Shown one piece after another: positions 1 through 6,045 of a stretch of 6,045 bases of DNA. The translations under genes were made by a program, and so were the position numbers. The stretch is from CF-113 sp035716135 (lineage in GTDB: Bacteria > Chloroflexota > Ktedonobacteria > Ktedonobacterales > Ktedonobacteraceae). The notes under the pieces were generated by a model. It was not told the DNA's origin. It did not search any database and was given only the letters and a program-made list of their open reading frames with translations. Each line of letters opens with the position of its first letter. The first letter of the stretch is position 1. Where the stretch lies: positions 1-6,045 of the forward strand of contig DASTKD010000589.1 of NCBI GenBank assembly GCA_035716135.1, read 5' to 3'.

Positions 1-2559
1 CTCACGCCGCCGTTCGAGCATAGCCAGCGCGACGGCGTTAGCGATGATTATCAGTCCGGCGATCATCGCCAGCGATGCAATGGTTGTCAGCATGATAACG
101 AGGTTATTGAGCAACTGGTTGACGAAGGTGTCAATATCCACTATGCTGAGGATGATGGCCGAGGGAACAGCTTGCAAGAGGCTTTTGCGCAGAGCGGGAA
201 CATGGTCGGCATCGACCTTGAGCGAGAATACCTCCAGCGTCTGCGAGCCACCCAGTTGCTGCACGATGCGTGAGTCGGCCAGCATAGCGGCAAAGTTTTC
301 ATTACTCGTAGGCGTTGAGCTATCATAGAAGCCCACTACTTGCAGTATCCTGGTTGTCGAGCCATCCGCGCTTTGCACCACGATGGTATCGCCAATGCGC
401 AAATTAACCGGCGCAAATTGCAGTTCCGAAGCGAGAACAACTGCATTTGTGCCAGCATCACTTATCACCAAATTGCGACCGCTTTTCATGGTAAGCGTTG
501 GCACGTTCTGCTTTCCTTCGCTCAAGTCGAAGCCCTGGATGCTGGTCAAATCGCCAACAATGTCCCGGCTATCGATCTTATCGCCCCTGCGTACCGCTCT
601 CAGAATAGTGTTGATGTCGCGCCCGTTGATCAGAATGGGATAGACCTGCGGCACCACCGGGTTTTGCTGCGTCTGAGCGGCATCGATGCCTTTCAAATGA
701 GCCAGTCGATCATCAATGACCTGTTTCTGAGCGGGCGATACCACTACGAAGACGTTGTGCGTAAAAAGGGTACTGAGCGTGCTGTTGACGGCGTCCTTGA
801 TGCCCTGGCCAAGGATGAGGATGAGGCCGATGGCGAAGACGCCCACAAACAGGGCGGTCAAAGTGGTGGTAGTGCGCAAACGCTGCCTGCCGAGATTGCG
901 ATAAGCCAGCATCACGGCGGTTTTCCACGAGCGCGGGGTAAAGACGACGAGGCCGTTGACCAGCACCGCCAGCAGGTAGACCAGAGAACCGCCAACCAGT
1001 ATAATACCCATGCCGGCCAGCACCACCAGCGCGTAGGTGCCTATCAGACCATTGCCCAGGTGTATCGCCAGATCATTTGCGGCACGACCCAGCAATAACA
1101 GCCCGCCGAATACGAGCAGCGAGAGCAACACGACACCCAACGCGAAGAGTAGCCACAGCAACATGCGGGGGCGCGGCCTCTCGTAGACCGGCAATCGCGC
1201 TATCGCCAGCACCAATAAACCGAAACCGAAGGCTAGCGCAAAGATTACTCCCGCGCCGCCGTAGACGGCGATGATGGCCGTCACTACATCGCCAAGAATG
1301 CCGGATGCCAGCGCCACAAAAAGCAGGGAGAGCAGGAAAAGCAGCAGCAACGTGAACAACCGCGAAGAGAAGCTTCTGTGTTCACTGATCTCGCGCAGCA
1401 CTGACAGGGGGCGCACCTGGCTAGCTCGCACAATGGGCAGCAGGCCGAAGATCAGCGCGGTAGCGAGGCCGATCAGCAGGCCAGAAATTAGCGTGGTCGC
1501 ATCCAGCACGATTGGCAGGTGGATGAAAAAGGCGCGTTCAACGACTCCGCGCACCAGATAGCTGACTCCCAGCCCGATCAGCGTACCAGCAATACCGCCC
1601 ATAATGCCTAGCAGGGCCGTTTCCAGGCCGAACAGCGCGTAAAGGTCCCTGCGCCGGTATCCCGTTGTTTTGAGCATGGCGATTTCGACCTGGCGGCGGC
1701 GCAATAACACCTGTATCGTATTGATGATGCCGATACCGCCGATGAAAAGGGCCAGCAAACCCACAATGCGCAGGAAAAGACGGATCTGATCGACCTGGCT
1801 CTGACGCTGCTTGAGCAGATCATTCGCCGTGATGATACGCGCCGAAGGGAACTGCTGGCCCAGTTGCGCTCGCACAGCATTGATATTCGCAGCAGGCACC
1901 GTCATATAAACCACGCCATATTGCGCAGGCACTGGAGCGCCATTGGGGCCGGGAGCAGCGTCGAGCGTTGATCGCGCAATGATGACCTGCGGGCCGCGAA
2001 AAACGCCATCTTCCTGTATTTCGGCGGCAACAGTAATGGGAACGAAGCGGCCATCCAGTGTTTTAACACGATAAACGCTGCCGATATGCGCTCCCAGATC
2101 GTTGAACACCGTCGAACTCATGGCTACATTCTGGCCCCTCACCACGTCTTGCAGCGCCAGGTTAGACGATGGGGCGATGAAATTGGCCTGCCCGACCAGG
2201 GGGAAATTAGATGAAACCGCTACAAAGGCAAAGGATTCGTCCGCGCCCGATGGCTGTGTGATGCTGCCTCCTGGATCAAAAGAAGTGGCATAATCGCTGA
2301 TACGTCTTTGCTGTGTAAGTTTATCAAAGAAGGCCAGGTCGCGCTGGCGCAAAGGCGCAATATCCACATTGAGGCGAATATCACCACCGTTCGCTTCGAT
2401 AATATTGCCCAGCAGGGCTTGATTGACGCTAATCCCCACCAGTTGCAGACCCACAATCGCCATCACCCCTACCGCGACACAAAAAATAGCCAGCACCGTT
2501 CTCTGTCCACCACGAATAAGCGAGCGCGTAGCATAGGACCAGTAAAGCCCAAATTTCAT
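1..2559 (-). CDS. ABC transporter permease, MacB/FtsX type with two FtsX modules (C-terminus cut by left edge)
   Basis: The frame is open from the ATG at 2559 to the left edge, giving 853 codons without a stop. An in-frame TGA at 2601-2599 bounds it upstream, and no other ATG lies between, so this start is well supported. Visible order: TM1 at about residues 21-42; a large extracytoplasmic MacB_PCD-like domain to about 255; TM segments near 260-283, 310-335 and 357-377 carrying the FtsX coupling segment LLRRRQVEIAMLKTTGYRR; four hydrophobic segments near 400-420, 427-453, 469-491 and 504-533; then a second copy of the plan with TM near 563-586, a second outer domain to about 815, TM 815-845, and a coupling motif that starts LAMLERRRE and runs off the edge. 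The two halves align by eye (SYATRSLIRGGQRT versus LAYRNLGRQRLRTT). Such proteins work with a LolD/MacB-type ATPase in mechanotransmission, lipoprotein or lipid handling, or drug and peptide export. The substrate cannot be told. No ATPase is in the window. Probably about 100 C-terminal residues are missing. Confidence 0.93.
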   Translation of the reverse strand, partial: MKFGLYWSYATRSLIRGGQRTVLAIFCVAVGVMAIVGLQLVGISVNQALLGNIIEANGGDIRLNVDIAPLRQRDLAFFDKLTQQRRISDYATSFDPGGSITQPSGADESFAFVAVSSNFPLVGQANFIAPSSNLALQDVVRGQNVAMSSTVFNDLGAHIGSVYRVKTLDGRFVPITVAAEIQEDGVFRGPQVIIARSTLDAAPGPNGAPVPAQYGVVYMTVPAANINAVRAQLGQQFPSARIITANDLLKQRQSQVDQIRLFLRIVGLLALFIGGIGIINTIQVLLRRRQVEIAMLKTTGYRRRDLYALFGLETALLGIMGGIAGTLIGLGVSYLVRGVVERAFFIHLPIVLDATTLISGLLIGLATALIFGLLPIVRASQVRPLSVLREISEHRSFSSRLFTLLLLFLLSLLFVALASGILGDVVTAIIAVYGGAGVIFALAFGFGLLVLAIARLPVYERPRPRMLLWLLFALGVVLLSLLVFGGLLLLGRAANDLAIHLGNGLIGTYALVVLAGMGIILVGGSLVYLLAVLVNGLVVFTPRSWKTAVMLAYRNLGRQRLRTTTTLTALFVGVFAIGLILILGQGIKDAVNSTLSTLFTHNVFVVVSPAQKQVIDDRLAHLKGIDAAQTQQNPVVPQVYPILINGRDINTILRAVRRGDKIDSRDIVGDLTSIQGFDLSEGKQNVPTLTMKSGRNLVISDAGTNAVVLASELQFAPVNLRIGDTIVVQSADGSTTRILQVVGFYDSSTPTSNENFAAMLADSRIVQQLGGSQTLEVFSLKVDADHVPALRKSLLQAVPSAIILSIVDIDTFVNQLLNNLVIMLTTIASLAMIAGLIIIANAVALAMLERRRE

Positions 2560-2570
2560 CGATCTCTGTA

Positions 2571-2577
2571 TTCCTTC
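2571..2577 (-). promoter_or_regulatory. Ribosome binding site of the permease gene
   Basis: On the minus strand GAAGGAA ends 11 nt before the ATG at 2559. The core GGA is 12 nt from the ATG, longer than the usual 5-9 nt, so initiation may be moderate. It is the only purine-rich anti-SD match near this start and supports it over the out-of-frame ATGs at 2579 and 2588. Confidence 0.5.
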
Positions 2578-2621
2578 ATCGATAGCATCGGAAGATTTTC
2601 ATTTGACACTGTGTATTGCAT

Positions 2622-2650
2622 ATGATAGTTGAGTTATGGTTGGGATGCAA
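2622..2650 (-). promoter_or_regulatory. Candidate sigma70-like promoter for the permease gene
   Basis: On the minus strand TTGCAT (2650-2645) and TATCAT (2627-2622) are separated by exactly 17 nt. The -10 matches TATAAT at five of six positions; the -35 keeps the TTG but diverges after it. It sits just after the yqeC stop codon at 2657, in the 97-bp gap before the permease, and would start transcription near 2615, leaving a leader of roughly 55 nt. I saw no terminator between yqeC and the permease, so readthrough from upstream is also possible. The call rests on sequence match only. Confidence 0.4.
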
Positions 2651-2656
2651 GAGCGA

Positions 2657-3406
2657 TTATTCAGAAAACCACGCGCCTGCTTCTTCTGAAAATAGCGTAC
2701 CCGCTATGCGTGGTGAGTCGCCTGCTAGCCGCGCCAGTTCCCGCACAGCTTCGCGCTGCTCTAATGTGACATGTGTGATAAGCAAATACGCGCTGGCCGT
2801 CTCTGGAATGCCTTTCAATGCGCCTCGCTCGCTCGTCATGAGTCGCGCGATTATGGCGGGTGTCAGCGTATCACCCGGATTGATGCCCGTTACCTCCGCG
2901 ATGCGTTCGGGCCGATGCGCAACCTCTTCGCTCAATGGCCGATTGATGGCTGCGGCGCTCATGAGCAGCAGGGCTACGTTTGTTTCGCGTGGCACGACTG
3001 GCTCATAGTCCGCAGGGGCTTTAATCATGCGGTGACGCGCGCCATCGGCCTCGATAATCACGGCGTCTGCTCCACCTTCATGTATCAATCGCGCAGGAAT
3101 ATCAGGTGATAGACCTATGAGTTTACCGCGCTCATTTATACTGGTTGCAAGCGTGATGTGTCGGTGATGCTCCCAGGCTGCTTTCACTTTGTGCAACAAG
3201 CTTGAAGTTTCTGCTTCAATAATCAGTTGCTCTGTCTCATCGGGCGTGGGCATAAAAATCTGCGTAGTGGTCGTAGTGATGACGTGCTTTCCCCATTGTG
3301 CCAGTTCGCGGGCCAGCGTGTACATAGTGGTAGTTTTGCCGCCTGCTCCAACGAGGGAGACGAGTGGATGCTCCGGTAAATTGATCAGATCAGAAAGCGA
3401 TGGCAT
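2657..3406 (-). CDS. yqeC: YqeC, selenium-dependent molybdenum hydroxylase accessory protein (P-loop)
   Basis: The 249-residue product has the YqeC hallmarks in order: a P-loop GAGGKTTT at residues 20-27 after the strand LVSLV; a TTTTT run at 44-48 preceding a PTP segment; the signature IEADGARHRMIKAPAD at 118-133 followed by YEPVVP; and HRPE at 164-167. Length is normal for the family (about 230-260). The family (TIGR03172-like) is tied by genome context to maturation of the selenium-containing cofactor of selenium-dependent molybdenum hydroxylases; the reaction it catalyses is not established to my knowledge, though the P-loop implies nucleotide use in the cytoplasm. Near residues 208-214, where I recall relatives having an NK/NQ-x-D-like segment, this protein reads LITHVTL. 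The ATG at 3406 is the only sensible start; its SD is weak (GGGG seven nt upstream). It begins 33 nt after the O-methyltransferase stop and probably shares its transcript. The usual partners (SelD, YqeB, XdhC-like, hydroxylase subunits) are not in view. Confidence 0.9.
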   Translation of the reverse strand: MPSLSDLINLPEHPLVSLVGAGGKTTTMYTLARELAQWGKHVITTTTTQIFMPTPDETEQLIIEAETSSLLHKVKAAWEHHRHITLATSINERGKLIGLSPDIPARLIHEGGADAVIIEADGARHRMIKAPADYEPVVPRETNVALLLMSAAAINRPLSEEVAHRPERIAEVTGINPGDTLTPAIIARLMTSERGALKGIPETASAYLLITHVTLEQREAVRELARLAGDSPRIAGTLFSEEAGAWFSE

Positions 3407-3439
3407 ATGGATACCCCAATCTCACGATAGTAACTGCTC

Positions 3440-4033
3440 TTAGCTTCCTGCTGACCGGTATGCAACACTCAGTCCTTTACCAACAGGGAGAATGACCCGA
3501 TCAAATTGCGGTAGAGCTTCCAGTTCTCTCAAGTACCCGGAAATCTCGTTGGGATGCGAGAGCGCATTGTCAGCCAGGAGAAACACATCTGCGGCCAGTT
3601 TTGGCATGAGGGAGGCCAACTGCGCTGGAGCGCTGAAGCGATCAGCATCAAAGAAGACACAGTCGAAAGGTCCGGGCAGGCTGGCGACGATTTCAGTTGC
3701 ATCGCCACACTTGAGGTCAACCATTTCGCGCAAGCCTACCTGGCGCAAATTCGCGTCGGCCAGGGCATGTTTGTTTGTATCACGGTCGATGCTTATGATC
3801 CTGCCATCGGTTGCCGACGCCGCCCAGGCCAGCCAGATGGTGCTGTAGCCATTGGAGGTGCCAATTTCAAGCAGTTTCGTGCGCCGGCTGCTGCGAACGA
3901 GAATATGCACAAGATGGGCCGTCTCTGGCTCCAAATTCAGCATCTTCTTGCTACGATCCTGCTCCCGGCTATCATGCTGCTGTCCAGTTTCGTATAATTC
4001 GGCCAAGAAGGCGCGAATATCAGCTTCTTTCAT
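3440..4033 (-). CDS. Class I SAM-dependent O-methyltransferase (COMT/CCoAOMT-like)
   Basis: The 197-residue product transfers a methyl group from S-adenosylmethionine, probably to a hydroxyl on a small molecule; the acceptor cannot be told. Visible: an N-terminal helical region; SAM motif I LLEIGTSNGYSTIWLA at residues 54-69; the acidic residue ending strand 2 in SIDRDT (D83); GDAT at 110-113; FDCVFFDAD at 123-131; LLADNAL at 152-158; and the closing ILPVGKGLSVAYR at 181-193. D129, D155 and N156 fall where the divalent-metal ligands of the CCoAOMT family lie, so the enzyme is probably metal-dependent. I chose the ATG at 4033 because GGAAGGGAG lies 8 nt before it; the longer frame starting with TTG at 4069 would run through that SD and through a palindrome. 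The protein has no signal peptide and should be cytoplasmic. It is followed after 33 nt by yqeC, so the two probably form an operon. Confidence 0.9.
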   Translation of the reverse strand: MKEADIRAFLAELYETGQQHDSREQDRSKKMLNLEPETAHLVHILVRSSRRTKLLEIGTSNGYSTIWLAWAASATDGRIISIDRDTNKHALADANLRQVGLREMVDLKCGDATEIVASLPGPFDCVFFDADRFSAPAQLASLMPKLAADVFLLADNALSHPNEISGYLRELEALPQFDRVILPVGKGLSVAYRSAGS

Positions 4034-4041
4034 GGGTTTAG

Positions 4042-4050
4042 CTCCCTTCC
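4042..4050 (-). promoter_or_regulatory. Strong Shine-Dalgarno that decides the methyltransferase start
   Basis: On the minus strand GGAAGGGAG is followed by 8 nt (CTAAACCC) and then ATG at 4033. This near-ideal match and spacing favours a 197-residue protein over the 209-residue version that would begin with TTG at 4069. Confidence 0.75.
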
Positions 4051-4059
4051 AGTATGCGA

Positions 4060-4075
4060 ACGCGATCAATCGCGT
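4060..4075. promoter_or_regulatory. 16-bp operator-like palindrome upstream of the methyltransferase
   Basis: ACGCGAT-CA-ATCGCGT is a perfect 7-bp inverted repeat with a 2-nt centre, 27 to 42 nt upstream of the methyltransferase ATG at 4033. A 2-nt loop is too tight for a good RNA hairpin, so a dimeric DNA-binding regulator would be the more natural reading. No regulator gene is in the window, and a 7+7 palindrome can occur by chance, so this is only a candidate. Confidence 0.35.
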
Positions 4076-4087
4076 CCCTACTCCTCC

Positions 4088-4113
4088 GCCAGGCTTGATG
4101 AAGCCATCCTGGC
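4088..4113. repeat. Small nested inverted repeat beside the long palindrome
   Basis: GCCAGG (4088-4093) and CCTGGC (4108-4113) are perfect inverted copies separated by 14 nt. An alternative pairing, GGCTT (4092-4096) with AAGCC (4101-4105) around a GATG loop, lies mostly inside it. Its right arm overlaps the first two bases of the 30-bp inverted repeat. It would lie in the leader of the methyltransferase mRNA if transcription starts upstream. The significance is unknown. Confidence 0.3.
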
Positions 4114-4183
4114 TGTCATTCTGAGCGCAGCGAAGAATCTCCCGCCGGATGCTGAGATTCTTCGCTGCGCTCAGAATGACAGC
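4112..4183. repeat. Perfect 30-bp inverted repeat with 12-nt loop, dispersed palindromic-repeat type
   Basis: Positions 4112-4141 and 4154-4183 are exact reverse complements over all 30 bases, separated by CCGCCGGATGCT. Pairing stops on both sides (4111/4184 and 4142/4153 do not pair). Each arm contains the core GTCATTCTGAGCGCAGCGAA followed by GAATCTC. I recall this core as a repeat scattered through the intergenic DNA of many bacteria, Chloroflexota included; no search was run. Two inward-facing copies around a short centre look like a REP- or MITE-like unit rather than a terminator, because neither side has a T-run. It lies 79 nt upstream of the methyltransferase ATG and would form a very stable hairpin in any RNA that crosses it. 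Confidence 0.9.
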
Positions 4184-4230
4184 GAAAGTTGTTCAATAAA
4201 ACTTGACAGAGTACTACAATCCATTCTACC

Positions 4231-4265
4231 AAAGAAAAGAGAAGCGGGGATGCCTCCCGCTTCTC
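4231..4265 (-). terminator. Rho-independent terminator of the phosphatase-like gene
   Basis: Read on the minus strand, GAGAAGCGGG (4265-4256) pairs perfectly with CCCGCTTCTC (4248-4239) around a 7-nt loop, and the stem is followed at once by TTTTCTTT (4238-4231). It starts about 100 nt after the stop codon of the gene ending at 4368. The plus-strand side has no T-run, so it works in the minus direction and insulates the methyltransferase-yqeC unit from the upstream gene. Confidence 0.88.
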
Positions 4266-4367
4266 AATAAGGCCAGAGCGTTTTCGAGAACTTTGCTCAC
4301 CTTTCTATGAGACAACTCCTAATTACGCTGCTGGCTAAAACGTCCAAAGGTAAGATCAGCGTTAGCC

Positions 4368-6045
4368 TCACAACTTCTTCGCGCGCGCTATCAGCGCGTT
4401 GGCCTGGCTTATCAGGCTATTCGAATTCGCCTGAGTGATACTGAAAGAGCTGCCAAATTCCGCGTTCTCAAGGATCGCCAGGATTTGACCGGCGACGAAA
4501 TTGCGGGTGACGGTAATGTTGCTGATCTGCTGCTCAAGCTGTGTATAGGTGCTGTCGTTCGGCGCGTTGCTCTCCAGCGCGGTAGTGGAGATGCTCAGCG
4601 TCGTCAAGCCCAATGTGCCAACGGGAGCATCTATCTGCTTGAGCGCCTGCCCCAACGCAATCAACGCCGCAAGATTGCTGCGCACGGCGGGAGGCAGAGC
4701 CGATGGCTTCATGATCTCGAAAAGGACGCGCCCTTCATGGCTGTAGTCATCCTTTAGACCAAGCAACTCCATCATGGAGGGGCGAATGTCGGTATGATCT
4801 GACCAGACGGTGCCAACCTGTCCGAGTCGCTGCACGCCGGGGCCAACCATGCCTAACCATGTGGTATTGATGTCCGGGCTGACAGTACCATGATTCCAGG
4901 CAAAGCCAGCTTGCACAGCCACACAGGGCGAGTTGCAGTTGGGCGCGCCCGCGAACAGGAAGTAGTCAGGATTGGCAAACATGGTGAAGGTAGGTGTGCG
5001 CGCCGGGTCTGCTGTAATCATATGCAGCAGATTCATTTCCACAGGATCGGCCAGGTAATTCGTTAGTGTATCGGTATTGCCTGTAATGGGGTTGACCGCC
5101 GTCAGTTTACCGACTGCCCGTTCAAACGGCCTCGTCACCGTCTGATCGCTCGAAGCGGGATTGCCGGTAATATACACGTTGGGAGCCGAATCCGAATGCA
5201 CCTTGAATGACGTCGTGACACCCTGCTGCGTTGCCAGCAGACCTGCCATGTTGGCATTGACTTCACCAATCTGGTTGTAGGTGCAGGGAATGGTTACGCC
5301 GTCACAGTTTGTTGGCTGGGGAGCGCCACCAACAAAGTGATCGCCCTCGTCCGCCGTAAAGACGAACAGGGTGTTGCTCTTATTGATGCCATCATGCGCC
5401 AGGCGCGTGAAGAACTGCCCAAAAGCCGTATTATAGGCGGCAAGCGCGGCGACGTAGCCAGCCTGACCAGGGCCAAAAGCGGGGCCATTGGGGTGCGCGT
5501 CATGGGCATCGGAGATGTAGGCGTAAGTAACGGGAACGCCATGTTCCTGCATGGCAGCGATATAAGAAAGCGATACACTGGCAGACATGCCATCAAAGCC
5601 TGGGAACCCGACATTGCCGGTGGGGCTTTGAATGACGTTGCCGCTCAGATCCGTCATCGGGCCGGTGGGGCTGATTACCGGCGCGACATACTTGTTGCCA
5701 AACAGGGCATTGTATCCCGTATAGCCACCTGGCTCATCGGGCAGTTTGTCGGCCACACCCGTATTGGCATTTGAACAGACGGCATTGCTCAGAGCGCAAT
5801 GGACGCCGATACCAACGAAGTCGGCAGTCGCCTGGTTGGGATTGCTGGCTACCTCTTGCGCCTGTGGTGAGCCTGGGCCGAAGACGGTAGGAATATCGGT
5901 GGCGATATTCTCAAGCACCATGTTAGCGGTAGCAACGCCGCCAAAGTTGCAGCCAGCGCGCGTGTACGGCACCCAGGGCGCGGGAGCATTCAAGCCATTG
6001 GCTGTCAGCATATTAAACTTCGTATCGGTCGGCGTCGATGTAGTC
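4368..6045 (-). CDS. Alkaline-phosphatase-superfamily hydrolase (phosphoesterase/sulfatase-like), N-terminus outside window
   Basis: The frame is open through the right edge; 558 residues are visible, ending in TGA at 4370-4368. The ATG at 6011 is probably internal, since the frame continues upstream of it and the expected N-terminal signal peptide and first metal/nucleophile motif are not seen. Counting from the first complete codon (6044-6042), likely metal ligands are YISDAHDAH (D179-H184), FTADEGDHF (D232, D235, H236) and WNHG (H385). WSDHTDIRPSMMELLGLKDDY (split: WSDHTDIRPS then MMELLGLKDDY) at about 414-434, ending in EGRVLFE, matches the closing part of the catalytic domain in this superfamily. 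Which phosphate or sulfate ester it cleaves cannot be told. Seven cysteines occur in close groups (C32; C83/C90; C247/C254; C370/C374), fitting disulfides in an exported protein. After about residue 445 comes a Ala/Leu/Gln/Asn-rich, probably helical tail of about 110 residues. It ends in its own terminator, so it is separate from the downstream genes. Confidence 0.85.
   Translation of the reverse strand, partial: TTSTPTDTKFNMLTANGLNAPAPWVPYTRAGCNFGGVATANMVLENIATDIPTVFGPGSPQAQEVASNPNQATADFVGIGVHCALSNAVCSNANTGVADKLPDEPGGYTGYNALFGNKYVAPVISPTGPMTDLSGNVIQSPTGNVGFPGFDGMSASVSLSYIAAMQEHGVPVTYAYISDAHDAHPNGPAFGPGQAGYVAALAAYNTAFGQFFTRLAHDGINKSNTLFVFTADEGDHFVGGAPQPTNCDGVTIPCTYNQIGEVNANMAGLLATQQGVTTSFKVHSDSAPNVYITGNPASSDQTVTRPFERAVGKLTAVNPITGNTDTLTNYLADPVEMNLLHMITADPARTPTFTMFANPDYFLFAGAPNCNSPCVAVQAGFAWNHGTVSPDINTTWLGMVGPGVQRLGQVGTVWSDHTDIRPSMMELLGLKDDYSHEGRVLFEIMKPSALPPAVRSNLAALIALGQALKQIDAPVGTLGLTTLSISTTALESNAPNDSTYTQLEQQISNITVTRNFVAGQILAILENAEFGSSFSITQANSNSLISQANALIARAKKL

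Larger units (their letters stand above)
4034..4367. other. 334-bp intergenic region between the phosphatase-like gene and the methyltransferase
   Basis: No reading frame here looks coding. From right to left it holds an unremarkable 3' untranslated stretch (4367-4266), the terminator of the phosphatase-like gene (4265-4231), an AT-richer 47-bp segment (4230-4184) where the methyltransferase promoter most likely lies, the 30-bp inverted repeat (4183-4112), a small hairpin (4113-4088), a 16-bp palindrome (4075-4060) and the methyltransferase SD (4050-4042). I found no convincing -35/-10 pair in 4184-4230: TAGAAT (4228-4223) and TTTTAT (4201-4196) resemble -10 boxes on the minus strand but lack a good -35 at the right distance. 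Confidence 0.7.

Noticed and set aside
340..1098. Plus-strand open frame of 252 codons
   Set aside because: It lies fully antisense to the permease, whose minus-strand translation shows clear FtsX motifs and TM segments. The plus-strand product is rich in His, Gln and Arg with no recognisable domain, so it is a shadow frame.
2603..2608. TTGACA on the plus strand as a -35 box
   Set aside because: The hexamer 17 nt further is TAGTTG, not a -10, TATGAT is only 12 nt away, and no plus-strand gene follows.
4034..4069. N-terminal extension of the methyltransferase from a TTG at 4069
   Set aside because: It would translate through the strong SD at 4042-4050 and the palindrome at 4060-4075; the ATG at 4033 has ideal SD spacing.
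4112..4183. The long inverted repeat as a rho-independent terminator
   Set aside because: No T-run follows the stem on either strand; the nearby hairpin at 4231-4265 with TTTTCTTT is the terminator.
4203..4208. TTGACA on the plus strand in the intergenic region
   Set aside because: No -10 at 16-18 nt spacing, and transcription in that direction would run into the terminator and the antisense of the phosphatase-like gene.
5337..5774. Plus-strand open frame of 145 codons and the minus-strand frame at 5294-5614
   Set aside because: Both overlap the phosphatase-superfamily gene in other frames. The catalytic motifs (FTADEGDHF, YISDAHD) are in the frame ending at 4368, so these are shadows.
1..6045. 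CRISPR array, tRNA/rRNA, transposase, phage, toxin-antitoxin or defence genes
   Set aside because: No regularly spaced direct repeats, cloverleaf sequences, recognisable mobile-element proteins or defence domains were seen in either strand. The only repeat structures are the ones listed.

Overview
The window looks like ordinary chromosomal DNA from a moderately GC-rich bacterium (low-to-mid 50s percent by eye, not counted). All four genes I can support lie on the minus strand, so transcription runs from the right edge to the left edge. Gene content does not fix the taxon. A Ktedonobacter-like Chloroflexota is my best guess, from base composition, the style of the secreted phosphatase-superfamily protein, and an inverted repeat built on a GTCATTCTGAGCG-type core that I recall as common in such genomes. 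This is an impression, not a search result.

Layout from right to left, in transcription order. (1) 6045-4368 is the C-terminal 558 residues of an alkaline-phosphatase-superfamily hydrolase whose N-terminus lies outside the window. A clean rho-independent terminator follows it at 4265-4231. (2) The 334-bp gap 4367-4034 holds that terminator, a perfect 30-bp inverted repeat (4112-4183), a small nested hairpin (4088-4113), a 16-bp operator-like palindrome (4060-4075) and a strong Shine-Dalgarno sequence. (3) 4033-3440 is a class I, probably metal-dependent, SAM O-methyltransferase. (4) 3406-2657 is YqeC, the P-loop accessory protein linked to selenium-dependent molybdenum hydroxylases. It starts 33 nt after the methyltransferase stop, so the two probably share a transcript. 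(5) 2559-1 is a large MacB/FtsX-type ABC transporter permease with two FtsX modules, cut at its C-terminus by the left edge. A sigma70-like promoter between yqeC and this gene suggests it can be transcribed independently.

How the genes work together is only partly visible. Methyltransferase and yqeC look like an operon, but no selenium, molybdenum-cofactor or hydroxylase gene is present to explain yqeC. The permease has no ATPase partner in view. The phosphatase-like gene is a separate unit closed by its terminator. I see no tRNA, rRNA, CRISPR array, transposase or phage gene, and no convincing evidence of an undescribed system. The most distinctive non-coding structure is the 30-bp inverted repeat upstream of the methyltransferase.
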